From contig NZ_QPIW01000001.1 in NCBI RefSeq assembly GCF_003339505.1, positions 124,001 through 188,000 on the forward strand: a stretch of 64,000 nucleotides of DNA. Reading direction: 5' to 3'. Below, in pieces: positions 44,532-53,505 of this stretch. The position numbers and the translations under genes are program-made. The DNA comes from Runella aurantiaca. Its GTDB lineage: Bacteria; Bacteroidota; Bacteroidia; Cytophagales; Spirosomataceae. The notes under the pieces were generated by a model. That model saw only the letters and a program-made list of their open reading frames with translations, made no database searches and was not told the DNA's origin. How positions within the stretch are numbered: the first letter of the stretch is position 1; every line of letters starts with the position of its first letter.

Positions 44532-46955
44532 TTATTCGCTCTTAAGGACCTCCACTGGATTACTCCTCGCCGCCTTCATCGTCTGCGAACCGATCATAAT
44601 GAATGCAATCAGCAATACCACCAGCAAACCCACCAACAACTCGGTGATTTGGACGGGTGTGTGATACGGAAAATGGGTCAGCACAAAGCTTTCGAAGAAA
44701 AAGTAAGTTACGGGCAGAGCGATGAGTGCCGACATCGACAGCTGTATGAGAAAACTGCGGCTCAATAAGTAAATAAGGCTGCCTGAGTTTGCGCCCATCA
44801 CTTTGCGGATGCTGATTTCCTTCAGCCTAGTTTCAGTAGTAAAGGCCACCATTCCAAACAATCCCATCGATGCGATCGAAATGGCCAAGAATGAAAGGAA
44901 GCCAATGATTTTGATTATTGTTGAGAATTCGCTGTATGCCTCTTCTATTGCTTCGTCATAAAATTCAGCTTGAAATGGATGAACACGGTCGATTTTCTTC
45001 CAGGCCGATTCGATTTTAGCCATGGTCGTCGGAATATCCCTACTTTGTATCTTGGCATTGATGATGGCTCTGTCTTCGGGTGTCCAGGACATGAAGGCTA
45101 CTGGCCCCACAAGGTTGTCTACCTTTCCGTAGTGAAAGTCTTTCATTACGCCAACAATGGTCATCTTGCGTGTTCCGTGGAAACTACTGAATGTGATTTC
45201 TTCCCCGATTGCTTTTTGGGGGTCGTTGCTGCCAATGTTAAATCGTTTTAAGACTTGTTGGTTTACGATTACTTCTGTGGCGGCGGTGGTTGTAGTGGGT
45301 CGTGCCATAAAATTGCCACCCTCCACGAGCTTGTATTCATGCAGGGCCAAATAGTTTTCGTCGACGTGGTTGGTCATGACCAAAACGGAGTCTTGCGAAT
45401 CTTTGTATTTCATAAATCCACCCCAGGCATTTCCAACGCTGGTGATGATTATCGACCGTGACAGGGCCTTTACTTCTGGCATCTCGCTTAGTTCTTTGAG
45501 AAGCGCATCAGGTTTATTCCCCTGCATATTGATGTTCAGGATGTTTTCGGTGCGGTATCCTAGGTCGAAGGTAAGGATGTTTTTATACTGCACGTAGCCG
45601 ATGGCGGTTGTGGTTATAAAGATTAAAGTGAAAGAGTATTGAATCACCACCAAGGCGCGTCGGAGGGTAACGTGTTTGAACACTTTCACCGTCGATACAT
45701 TCCTGAGTGCACTGATTGCACTGACTTTTGAGAAGAATAGTGCGGGCATAAGGCCTGCTATCACACCTACGGTAACCGAAAAGACGATAAAAGCTGCGAC
45801 CATAAGCGGAGTAAGTTCGAGCTTTACCGTGCGTTGCATCTCGGGACCCAAATTTATCAGCAGGGGGCGCATGACGAGAAAGATGAAGTATGAAAGAAAA
45901 AGAGCGGCTAGGGAAATGATGATTGCTTCCACTAAAAATTGTTGCCATACCTGACTCTTTCCAGCGCCGATAGCTTTGCGAAGTCCTACTTCCTTAAAGC
46001 GGCGCATGGCACGTGCTATCGAAAGATTGGTATAGTTGAAACACGCCGACAATATCACAATGAGTCCAAGCCCGCCAAGTATCCACAGCATGACCAGAGG
46101 CATGTGAGGACCCACGGAACCTGGCCCACCCTCGGAGTGACGGAGATTCTCTCCGACCACAATATCGTATAAAGGAAGAAGCTCAAGTTGGATTTCAGTG
46201 TTTTCTTCGGCGAGATTTTCTTCCTTCGCAATGGCGTCAAGTTGTGGCTGGATAGAAGCTCTGTCGACATTTTCGGGCAGCAGGAGGTACACATAGTTCG
46301 ATGCCATGCTCGTCCATTGTTCGAAGTTGTTGTTGGTCTTATTGAGCTGCTCGGCGGTAGAGAGCGATACCAACGCTTCGAAGTTGATGTGCGAAAAAAA
46401 GGGCACGTCCTTCATTATCCCGGTCACCTTGTAATCGAGTGCATTGAAGTTGATTGACTTACCAAGTGCTGATTGGTGGCCGAATAGCTTTCTCGCTGCG
46501 GTCTCCGTGAGAACAATCGAGTAAGGCTCTTTTAGGGCCGTGTGGGGGTTGCCTTCCAACATCGGAAACGTAAAGACCTTAAATATTGACGGATTCGCCC
46601 AGAAGCCTTTGATAGGGAGAATATTGTCGCCAACCTTCGCGTCTTGCGAAAAGTCGTTGTGCATAATGGCCACGTCTTCAACGCCAGTTACTTTCTCTTG
46701 GATAAGTTTTGCGGTCTTTATTGATGTGGTGGCAAACTTGCCGCTTTGTTCGCGATTTTCGGTCAGGACGTTGGTGATACGATAGATTCTCTCACCGTTC
46801 TGGTGGAACCTGTCGTAAGAACGCAGGTCGAGCATAAACGCGATTAGCAGTAACCCTACCGACATACTTATAGCAAGGCCAACAATGTTGATGGTCGAGA
46901 ATAGCTTGTTGCGCCATAAGTTGCGTCTCGATGTTTTGATGTAGCTTTCAATCAT
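44532..46955 (-). CDS. FtsX/MacB-type ABC transporter permease
   Basis: A protein of 807 residues from the ATG at 46955 (MIESYIKTSRRNLWRNKLFS). It has the two-unit Bacteroidota plan: a membrane helix near residue 25, a periplasmic MacB-type domain, three helices around residues 280-420 (the FtsX unit, LGLIVILSACFNYTNLSIARAMRRFKEVGLRKAIGA), a second periplasmic domain and a final FtsX unit (SIRKVMGANSGSLIYLL). It would pair with an ATPase of the LolD/MacB type for export or signalling; no ATPase gene is adjacent. A partner elsewhere in the genome is expected. Confidence 0.88.
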   Translation of the reverse strand: MIESYIKTSRRNLWRNKLFSTINIVGLAISMSVGLLLIAFMLDLRSYDRFHQNGERIYRITNVLTENREQSGKFATTSIKTAKLIQEKVTGVEDVAIMHNDFSQDAKVGDNILPIKGFWANPSIFKVFTFPMLEGNPHTALKEPYSIVLTETAARKLFGHQSALGKSINFNALDYKVTGIMKDVPFFSHINFEALVSLSTAEQLNKTNNNFEQWTSMASNYVYLLLPENVDRASIQPQLDAIAKEENLAEENTEIQLELLPLYDIVVGENLRHSEGGPGSVGPHMPLVMLWILGGLGLIVILSACFNYTNLSIARAMRRFKEVGLRKAIGAGKSQVWQQFLVEAIIISLAALFLSYFIFLVMRPLLINLGPEMQRTVKLELTPLMVAAFIVFSVTVGVIAGLMPALFFSKVSAISALRNVSTVKVFKHVTLRRALVVIQYSFTLIFITTTAIGYVQYKNILTFDLGYRTENILNINMQGNKPDALLKELSEMPEVKALSRSIIITSVGNAWGGFMKYKDSQDSVLVMTNHVDENYLALHEYKLVEGGNFMARPTTTTAATEVIVNQQVLKRFNIGSNDPQKAIGEEITFSSFHGTRKMTIVGVMKDFHYGKVDNLVGPVAFMSWTPEDRAIINAKIQSRDIPTTMAKIESAWKKIDRVHPFQAEFYDEAIEEAYSEFSTIIKIIGFLSFLAISIASMGLFGMVAFTTETRLKEISIRKVMGANSGSLIYLLSRSFLIQLSMSALIALPVTYFFFESFVLTHFPYHTPVQITELLVGLLVVLLIAFIMIGSQTMKAARSNPVEVLKSE

Positions 46956-47130
46956 TTTTCCGGTTGATAAAAAGGTTGGCGAATAGCTAGGCAATAGTTT
47001 CCTATGGCAAGAATACGAAGGTGTTATAAGCTGAATGAAAAAATGATGTAAACCGGGATAAAAATGGGATGAATTGTGTTAATCACAACTTTGCCTGACA
47101 CTAAAACACTTGGATGAGGCTCATAAAAAG

Positions 47131-47166
47131 CCGCTCTATCGGCTCATAAAATGAACCAATAGAGCG
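47131..47166 (-). terminator. Hairpin between the second Gfo/Idh/MocA gene and the permease gene
   Basis: 12-bp stem CCGCTCTATcGG / CCaATAGAGCGG with one mismatch and a 12-base loop. It lies 36 bases past the stop of the minus-strand oxidoreductase. T runs are weak, so it may stabilise the transcript end. Confidence 0.5.
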
Positions 47167-47202
47167 GTGGTAATAGTTTTTCGCTTTTTCAAACGGTATT
47201 TG

Positions 47203-48567
47203 TTAAACCTCCCAGCCCTTCCGATAGGTGCGGCGTAGGTATTTCTCGGCAGCGGGATAATTCGGGAATTTCATTTTGACAGAATCCCATTCAAGCAATT
47301 GGTCGGGAACGCGAATCGCCACCGTACCCAACAATACCGCTTCGGTCATGGGGCCTGATTGCGCAAAGTGAGATTCGGTTTTTTCGCCGCCCAAACACGC
47401 ATCCACAAAATGATGATAATGGTTGCGCTCGGCCAACGTGGGCAGGGTGTAATCTTTTACTTTGCCGTTGGGGAAAGGGATGACCACGGGCATTTTTTGG
47501 TGGGGAATCAACAAAGCGCCTTCCGTACCAATCAACATCGCTGATTCGGCGGGGTATTCGCCGTCTTTGTATAAATCCCGGATTTCTTGTGGTGGGTAAA
47601 ACTCACCGTCAAACCACTCAGCCTGAAAGGTGTTTGAAGCGGTCAGTTCATTGCCTGGAAATTGCCACGTAATGTGGTTTCCCTGTGGCCATGTGTCGGC
47701 GCGGCGCTCGGGGGAGTCTTTCCACGATTTTTGGACTTCGGCAATCACCGATAGCGGGGCTTTCATGCCGAGACCTTTCCAAACCGCATCAAAAATGTGG
47801 CAACCAATGTCGCCCGACCAGCCCGTACCGAAATCCTGCCATGTACGCCAGATGGCGGGGTGATAAATGTCGGGTGCGTAGGGGCGCACGGGTGCGGTGC
47901 CCAGCCACTGATCCCAGTGCAGATGGGCGGGCACTTCGTGGGCCTCCGTGGGGCGCGGACCCACCAATCGGTACCTTGCTACAGCACCTGGGCGGTTGGA
48001 ACACAAATAGGCGTGTTTTATTTTGCCGATAATGCCCTGTTTGATTAACTGTACTGCCGTGCGGTCGCCCATGCCAGAGGCGATCTGCGTGCCGAGCTGG
48101 GTCGTGACGCCCGCTTTGACGGCGGCTTTGGTCAATTCCCGAACCTCAGCCACATCATGGCACATGGGTTTTTGGCAATACACGTGTTTTTGTCGGTGAA
48201 TGGCCTCTACCGCAATGGGGAAGTGGTTATGGTCAGGCACACTGACGTTGACGGAATCAAAGTTGGCCGATTCGGCCTTGAATAATTCGCGCCAGTCGGT
48301 GTAGGTGCGTGCGCCGGGAACAAACTCAGCGGCACGTTTGAGGTTTTTTTCGTCTACGTCACACAGCGCCACGATTTCGACGTTTGCGTGTTTTTTGAAT
48401 TGTTGCAAATCGCCCCAGCCCATTCCGCCCACCCCAATACAGGCATGACGGAGTTTTGACGGGGCAGCATTGGCTTCCGAACTAAACAGGAGTGGGGCGG
48501 CCATGGCGGCGGTGGCGGCTTTGACCAAAAACTCCCGCCGCGATTCGGGGGTAGGTTTATTTTTCAT
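47203..48567 (-). CDS. Exported Gfo/Idh/MocA family oxidoreductase (second copy)
   Basis: A 454-residue protein with a twin-arginine-like signal (ESRREFLVKAATAAMAAPLLF) and a Rossmann NAD(P) domain (ACIGVGGMGWGDLQQFKKH). The family EKP motif is replaced by QKPMCHDVAE. It differs from the paralogue at 16308-17639 in length and motif, so it is a separate subfamily. Such enzymes act on sugar derivatives. It is a single gene with a 230-base spacer to the phosphopantetheinyl transferase gene; I see nothing in that spacer. Confidence 0.87.
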   Translation of the reverse strand: MKNKPTPESRREFLVKAATAAMAAPLLFSSEANAAPSKLRHACIGVGGMGWGDLQQFKKHANVEIVALCDVDEKNLKRAAEFVPGARTYTDWRELFKAESANFDSVNVSVPDHNHFPIAVEAIHRQKHVYCQKPMCHDVAEVRELTKAAVKAGVTTQLGTQIASGMGDRTAVQLIKQGIIGKIKHAYLCSNRPGAVARYRLVGPRPTEAHEVPAHLHWDQWLGTAPVRPYAPDIYHPAIWRTWQDFGTGWSGDIGCHIFDAVWKGLGMKAPLSVIAEVQKSWKDSPERRADTWPQGNHITWQFPGNELTASNTFQAEWFDGEFYPPQEIRDLYKDGEYPAESAMLIGTEGALLIPHQKMPVVIPFPNGKVKDYTLPTLAERNHYHHFVDACLGGEKTESHFAQSGPMTEAVLLGTVAIRVPDQLLEWDSVKMKFPNYPAAEKYLRRTYRKGWEV

Positions 48568-48797
48568 GTGGTTATGAGGTTTAGATGATTTTATAGGTTG
48601 AAACGTATATGAATAACAGCAATATAAGGCATCGCCTATTCTTTTTTTACCTGTTATTGCCTGAAAATTATACTACTTACAAGCCGTTTGATAGGCACAG
48701 TTTGGCGGGAGGAATCTTTTGAAATCCTATCAGGCATTAAAAAAGTCAATGTTTTTAAGATAATGGGAAGAGGTGATGCTCCAATTGATTCTCTTGT

Positions 48798-49478
48798 CTA
48801 CTCAAATTCCCACCCTATCAATTCGGGGTCGGTATGGGATGTGGCATAGCTGACGATATAGTCTTCGTGGCGGCGAGTAGTGAGAAAATAAAGTTGACCA
48901 TTTCGGCGTACCTGGCTGGGTATGGCGGGTACTTGTTTCATGTCATCACAAAGCCCTTCGCCCGTGGCCTTCAGAAGTGCTTCTTTTCGGGTCCAGATTG
49001 TGTAAAAATGGTGCCTGTACTCTTCGGTTGAAAGCGTCATAGATTCTTCCTCCGAAAAACAGGCATCGACAACGGGCTGAAGGTCAAAGTCAAGGTTGTT
49101 TTTTTCGGCATCAATCCCCACCTCAAAAGGACTGAAGGCAAGGTAAATATGGTCGCCAGAATGACTGAGGTTAAACTCCTGCCCCTCAAAAAAAGGTTTA
49201 TTGGCGTGGGTCTTCGAAAAAATAATCTTTTGGGGAGCGAGGCCCGTTTGTGCGGCTAAAATTTTCCGTAAAACGTACTTGCCCAGCAGGTATACTTCGC
49301 GGTCTTTGGAGTGGAAGAAACGGCTGGCGCGTGCCGTTTCTTCCGAGTTTACATTCGCTAAAATGGCCTCTTCCAGCGCCAAGTAGCGGTTTCTATGAAT
49401 AAAAACAACTTGGGTTTTTACCTTTTGTAGCCCTAAAAAAGCCTCATTGTCCCATTCCCGAAAAGAAAACGGCTCCAT
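48798..49478 (-). CDS. Sfp-type 4'-phosphopantetheinyl transferase
   Basis: Transfers phosphopantetheine from CoA to the carrier-domain serines of the adjacent synthases. The 226-residue length and motifs fit the Sfp class: FNLSHSGDH, the magnesium motif VGIDAEKN (D123, E125) and WTRKEALLK (K165, E166, K170). Its ATG overlaps the NRPS stop codon (TAATG), so its production is coupled to that of the assembly line and it can be considered a dedicated activator of the three carrier domains. It could also serve primary metabolism. Confidence 0.93.
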   Translation of the reverse strand: MEPFSFREWDNEAFLGLQKVKTQVVFIHRNRYLALEEAILANVNSEETARASRFFHSKDREVYLLGKYVLRKILAAQTGLAPQKIIFSKTHANKPFFEGQEFNLSHSGDHIYLAFSPFEVGIDAEKNNLDFDLQPVVDACFSEEESMTLSTEEYRHHFYTIWTRKEALLKATGEGLCDDMKQVPAIPSQVRRNGQLYFLTTRRHEDYIVSYATSHTDPELIGWEFE

Positions 49479-52400
49479 TATTTGATGATAGGCTTGTTCA
49501 GAACCTTTTGCAATTTTCTGGCAAACACCCGGTCGTTGGGAGGCAGAAGGAAAGTCTTATGGTCTCCCGGAACGTTGGTTATCATCAAACCTTGGGGCGA
49601 ATACGGTTTCCAGCCCAAGTAGACAGGGTCATCAACGTAATAAATCCTTTTGGCCACTCTGAAAAGGCAAATCACGTCGTCGTAGGGAGTCAGCTTATAA
49701 TTGAGATAGGCTTTTTCATAATGATGATTGATGCGGTCTTCCAATGAGACGGGAGCGTTTTTGTCAGGAATGGCTTTACTAAGCATTGATTTGACCTTTG
49801 CTTTTGAGATATAGGCCTGATAGCGAAGGGTTTCCTGAGGGTCTTTCATCAAGTTTTGAAAGATAAATGTAAGCTTTTTGGGTTGCCTTAAAATCTTGGT
49901 TTTGTAACGCTCAAGGGTCGTTAAATGATAATCTTCGTTGTCGATAAACGTATCAATCATGCCGAGAAGTTTAATCTTTTTACCCATCTTTTTCAATTGT
50001 TTGGCCATTTCGAAAGCGATAACTCCGCCGAGAGAGTAGCCGATGATGGCGTATTCATCCCCCAGATTAGCTTCCAGAATTTCCTTATTGTAGATTTCTG
50101 CAATGCCCTCTATGGTGTCGGTTTCTATTTTTTTGCCGTCAAGACCGAGTGCCTGAAGTCCATAAATGGGTTGCTCTTCGTCAAAATAGGAAGTCAGCGG
50201 AGAAAACATCAACACATTTAACCCCGCCCCGTGGACCAGAAAAAGGGGCGTTTTGGTGCCGCTGGGCCGAATGGGAACCAGTGCTCGGTACGTAGCCTTG
50301 CCCTGGATTCGGTCGATGGCGGCGGCAAGCAACCGAACACTGGGACTTTCAAAAAGAATCGCAAGCGGAAGTTTCTTGCCCGTTACCTGATAAATTTGCT
50401 GCATTACTTGCGCCGCAATCAATGAGTGCCCACCGACTTCAAAAAAGTTGTCGTCAAGTTCAATGTCGTTGTTATTCAGTGCTTTATGCCATACCTTTAC
50501 AACGGTCAATTCCGTCGGAGTAAACGTAGAGTTGACTTTGGGTGGAGCTGGCGCGGGCAGATTTCCGGGTAATTGTAGACTGTTTTTGTCAATTTTTCCG
50601 TTGGGGGTCAACGGAAACTCGGGCAAAACAACGTATTGCTCAGGAATCATGTAGGCAGGCAAGTAGCCTTGCAGCAGTTGTTTCCAAGCGGTAGGCGTCA
50701 TTGCTTGTCGGTTGGGCTCGGAGGTATAAAAAGCCGCAAGCACCGTAATGTTGTTCCGGGTGACTGGCTTGACCACTGCCTGCTTTACTCCGACGTTGGC
50801 AAGCGTCATGCAGTGTTCTATTTCGCCTGGTTCAATCCTAAACCCGTTGATTTTCAGTTGATGGTCTATTCGGCCAAGGCATTGAATCTCGCCGTTTTCC
50901 AAGAGTTTGCCCAAATCGCCCGTTTGATACATTTTTTGCTCGGGCTGATTCAAAATGGTGTCGGGCAAAAATCGTTGGGCCGTAAGGGATGGTTGGTGCA
51001 GATAGCCCCGGCCTACGTTGTCACCGGCAATGTATATTTCGCCCACGGCTCCGTCAGGAACGAGCTGTCGCTGCTCATCGAGCAAGTAAATGCGGGTGTT
51101 GAAAATAGGCTTTCCGATGGTAATGACTTCATCGTTGTCAGAAATTTTCTTGACCGTTGCCCAGATGGTGGTTTCGGTAGGGCCGTATACATTCCAGACC
51201 TCATTTACTTTGCGCAACATCTTTTTCGACAAATCTTTCGACAGCGCTTCGCCCCCGCAGATTGCTTTGAGTGGCAACGAAAGATTGTCGGCCACGTCGA
51301 GGATGCTGTTCCAAACCGAAGGCGTGGTTTGTAAGACCGTAATTTTTTCGTTTTGAACACACTCAATGATTTCTCGGGCATCTTTTGAGTCGGCCGAATT
51401 GAGCATGACCATCGTGGCTCCCGAAATGAGCGGTAAAAAAAGCTCAAGGTAAAAGATGTCGAACGAGATGCTGGTGATGGAGAGTAGCTTATCGTCGGAG
51501 GTCATTCCGGGTGCGTGTTTCATACTCAACAGCAAATTGACGGCATTGCGGTGTTCAATCTGCACGCCTTTGGGTTTGCCGGTCGAGCCTGAAGTATGCA
51601 AAATATATATCAAATCGCGGCCGCTTCGGGAGAGCGTTGGTGGGGTCGTTTGATAGGTTTTCAACAACGGAATAATCACCTCAATACAGAGGGTATTGAT
51701 GACCGCCTCAAACCGAGTTTTGAATTTGAGGGACGTAATCAGCGTTTTTGCGCCCCCATCCTCTAATATATAATTGACGCGTTGGGAGGGATAATCTGGG
51801 TCAATGGGTTGAAATACCGCGCCTGCTTTTGCAATCCCCAAAATGGCCACTGGCAGATACAGGGAGCGCTCCAAGGCCAGCCCTACAATGTCGCCGTGGC
51901 GGATACCGCTTTCGATGAGATAATGCGCAAATTGATTGGCCTTTGTCTCCAGTTCGGCGTACAACATTTTTGTCCCCTTAAAATTAATCGCCACCGCCGA
52001 GGGGAAGTCAGCTGCTGTTTCGGCAATCAGCTGATCAACGGTTTTATGGGTTGGATAGGGCGTTAGGGTATCATTTAAGGTTTGGTAGGTACGGCCGTCG
52101 GAAATGGGTGTGCTTCCTGGCAGGTTGCGGAGCAGGATGGCTGGGTTTTCGACCACCTGTTGCAATATAGCTTCAAAATGCCCGTGTAACTTTTGGATTG
52201 TTTCAGCCTTAAACAGGTTGGTATTGTACGACCACTCAAAGGTCATTTCACGCTCAGAGCCGCTGGCATTCAGAAAGAACTCGAAGGTTTCGTAATGGCG
52301 CGGATTGCTGATAAGCGTGTAAGAAAGTCCCTCAAAATGAACGTCGTTGGTCATGCCTAAGTCCACATTGAATGAAACGGGTACGAGTGCAACGCGCGAC

Positions 52401-53488
52401 GGGTCGCGGGGGATATTGATGAGCTTGAGTAGGCTGCCAAACGTAAGCTGTTGATGCTCATAGCAATCTAAAATGGCCGACTTTCGGGCTTTCAGATAGT
52501 CGATAAATGACTGTTCGGGGGTAGGAGCACTCCGCATGGGCAACATATTGACGCAGTGACCAATGAGGTGGGTGTTTCCCGTCACCGATTGTCCAGCGGT
52601 GGGCAATCCGAAAACGATGTCTTTTTGCCCAGAGGATTTATATAAAAAGACTTCGAACGCCGCAATAAGGGTGGTGATGAAGCTACATCCGTTTTGGGCC
52701 CCCACTTTTTTGAGCGCCGCCGCCAGCGACGGAGCGATGGGATAATCGTTGCGTTGGCTTGAATACGAGCGAGTAGCTGGGCGGGGGAAATCGGTCGGAA
52801 AATCAAAGACGGGTACGTTGTTTTTAAACTGGTTTACCCAAAACTTTTTAATGGTTGCGTACTCCTCCGTTTGCTCGAATTGCTTGCGCTCGTTGGCATA
52901 TTGGGCATACTGAACCGCAACGGGCAGCGCGGGGAAAGTATTTGTAGCATAGGCCGAATACAACTTCCCGAGGTCTTGCAGGAGGATACCCAACGACCAA
53001 CCGTCAAACAAAATGTGGTGCCCCGTCAGCGTAAACTGCCACGTATCAGAGCCTGTTTTGATAAGGTATGGCCTAAACAACGGTCCTTTAACGATGTCAA
53101 AAGGCGTATCGGCTTCTGCGTCGGCGAGGCGGCGCAAGTAGGCTTCTTGCTCGGCGGGGGCGAGGGGAGAAACATCGTCTTCCGTTAATTGGAACGATGG
53201 CGTTTCAAAAATGATGATTTTTTCTCCGTTGGCGCTGATGGTTGTCCTGAGCGATTCGTGGCGCTGGACTAAGTCAGCAAATGCCTCTCGAAAAGCAGGA
53301 ACGTTCAGGTCGCCTGAAAGCAGTAGCGTAAACGATTCATTATAAGCCCGGTTGGCGTCATCTTCGCCGATAAGCGTAGAAATGAAAATTTCTTTCTGTG
53401 ATTCCGTTGCGGGGGCTGTTTTTTCAATTTTTGTCCCTTCAAAAGGGTTGTAGTCAATGGGGGTAAAGTGGTAGGCAATATGGGTCAT
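49478..53488 (-). CDS. NRPS module C-A-PCP with terminal thioesterase
   Basis: A 1336-residue protein. Condensation domain about 25-455 with HHILFDG (catalytic H158). Adenylation domain about 475-970, core HTSGSTGKPKG, Lys965; specificity residues D677, I678, L681, Q720, I743, G745, V767, I775, W776 read DILQIGVIWK, close to the published glycine code DILQLGLIWK. PCP with phosphopantetheine Ser1022 (EVGGHSLIAA). Thioesterase about 1078-1336 with nucleophile S1152 in GYSLGG and probable D1179 and H1310. It lies 17 bases after the hybrid gene and 3' of it, and overlaps the Sfp gene. It takes the upstream acyl chain, adds one amino acid and releases the product. Confidence 0.93.
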   Translation of the reverse strand: MTHIAYHFTPIDYNPFEGTKIEKTAPATESQKEIFISTLIGEDDANRAYNESFTLLLSGDLNVPAFREAFADLVQRHESLRTTISANGEKIIIFETPSFQLTEDDVSPLAPAEQEAYLRRLADAEADTPFDIVKGPLFRPYLIKTGSDTWQFTLTGHHILFDGWSLGILLQDLGKLYSAYATNTFPALPVAVQYAQYANERKQFEQTEEYATIKKFWVNQFKNNVPVFDFPTDFPRPATRSYSSQRNDYPIAPSLAAALKKVGAQNGCSFITTLIAAFEVFLYKSSGQKDIVFGLPTAGQSVTGNTHLIGHCVNMLPMRSAPTPEQSFIDYLKARKSAILDCYEHQQLTFGSLLKLINIPRDPSRVALVPVSFNVDLGMTNDVHFEGLSYTLISNPRHYETFEFFLNASGSEREMTFEWSYNTNLFKAETIQKLHGHFEAILQQVVENPAILLRNLPGSTPISDGRTYQTLNDTLTPYPTHKTVDQLIAETAADFPSAVAINFKGTKMLYAELETKANQFAHYLIESGIRHGDIVGLALERSLYLPVAILGIAKAGAVFQPIDPDYPSQRVNYILEDGGAKTLITSLKFKTRFEAVINTLCIEVIIPLLKTYQTTPPTLSRSGRDLIYILHTSGSTGKPKGVQIEHRNAVNLLLSMKHAPGMTSDDKLLSITSISFDIFYLELFLPLISGATMVMLNSADSKDAREIIECVQNEKITVLQTTPSVWNSILDVADNLSLPLKAICGGEALSKDLSKKMLRKVNEVWNVYGPTETTIWATVKKISDNDEVITIGKPIFNTRIYLLDEQRQLVPDGAVGEIYIAGDNVGRGYLHQPSLTAQRFLPDTILNQPEQKMYQTGDLGKLLENGEIQCLGRIDHQLKINGFRIEPGEIEHCMTLANVGVKQAVVKPVTRNNITVLAAFYTSEPNRQAMTPTAWKQLLQGYLPAYMIPEQYVVLPEFPLTPNGKIDKNSLQLPGNLPAPAPPKVNSTFTPTELTVVKVWHKALNNNDIELDDNFFEVGGHSLIAAQVMQQIYQVTGKKLPLAILFESPSVRLLAAAIDRIQGKATYRALVPIRPSGTKTPLFLVHGAGLNVLMFSPLTSYFDEEQPIYGLQALGLDGKKIETDTIEGIAEIYNKEILEANLGDEYAIIGYSLGGVIAFEMAKQLKKMGKKIKLLGMIDTFIDNEDYHLTTLERYKTKILRQPKKLTFIFQNLMKDPQETLRYQAYISKAKVKSMLSKAIPDKNAPVSLEDRINHHYEKAYLNYKLTPYDDVICLFRVAKRIYYVDDPVYLGWKPYSPQGLMITNVPGDHKTFLLPPNDRVFARKLQKVLNKPIIK

Positions 53489-53505
53489 AACTCAAATCAT
53501 TTTCT

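Noticed and set aside
44443-44664. Plus-strand frame of 73 codons
   Set aside because: Its second half is antisense to the permease's end and shows no family similarity.
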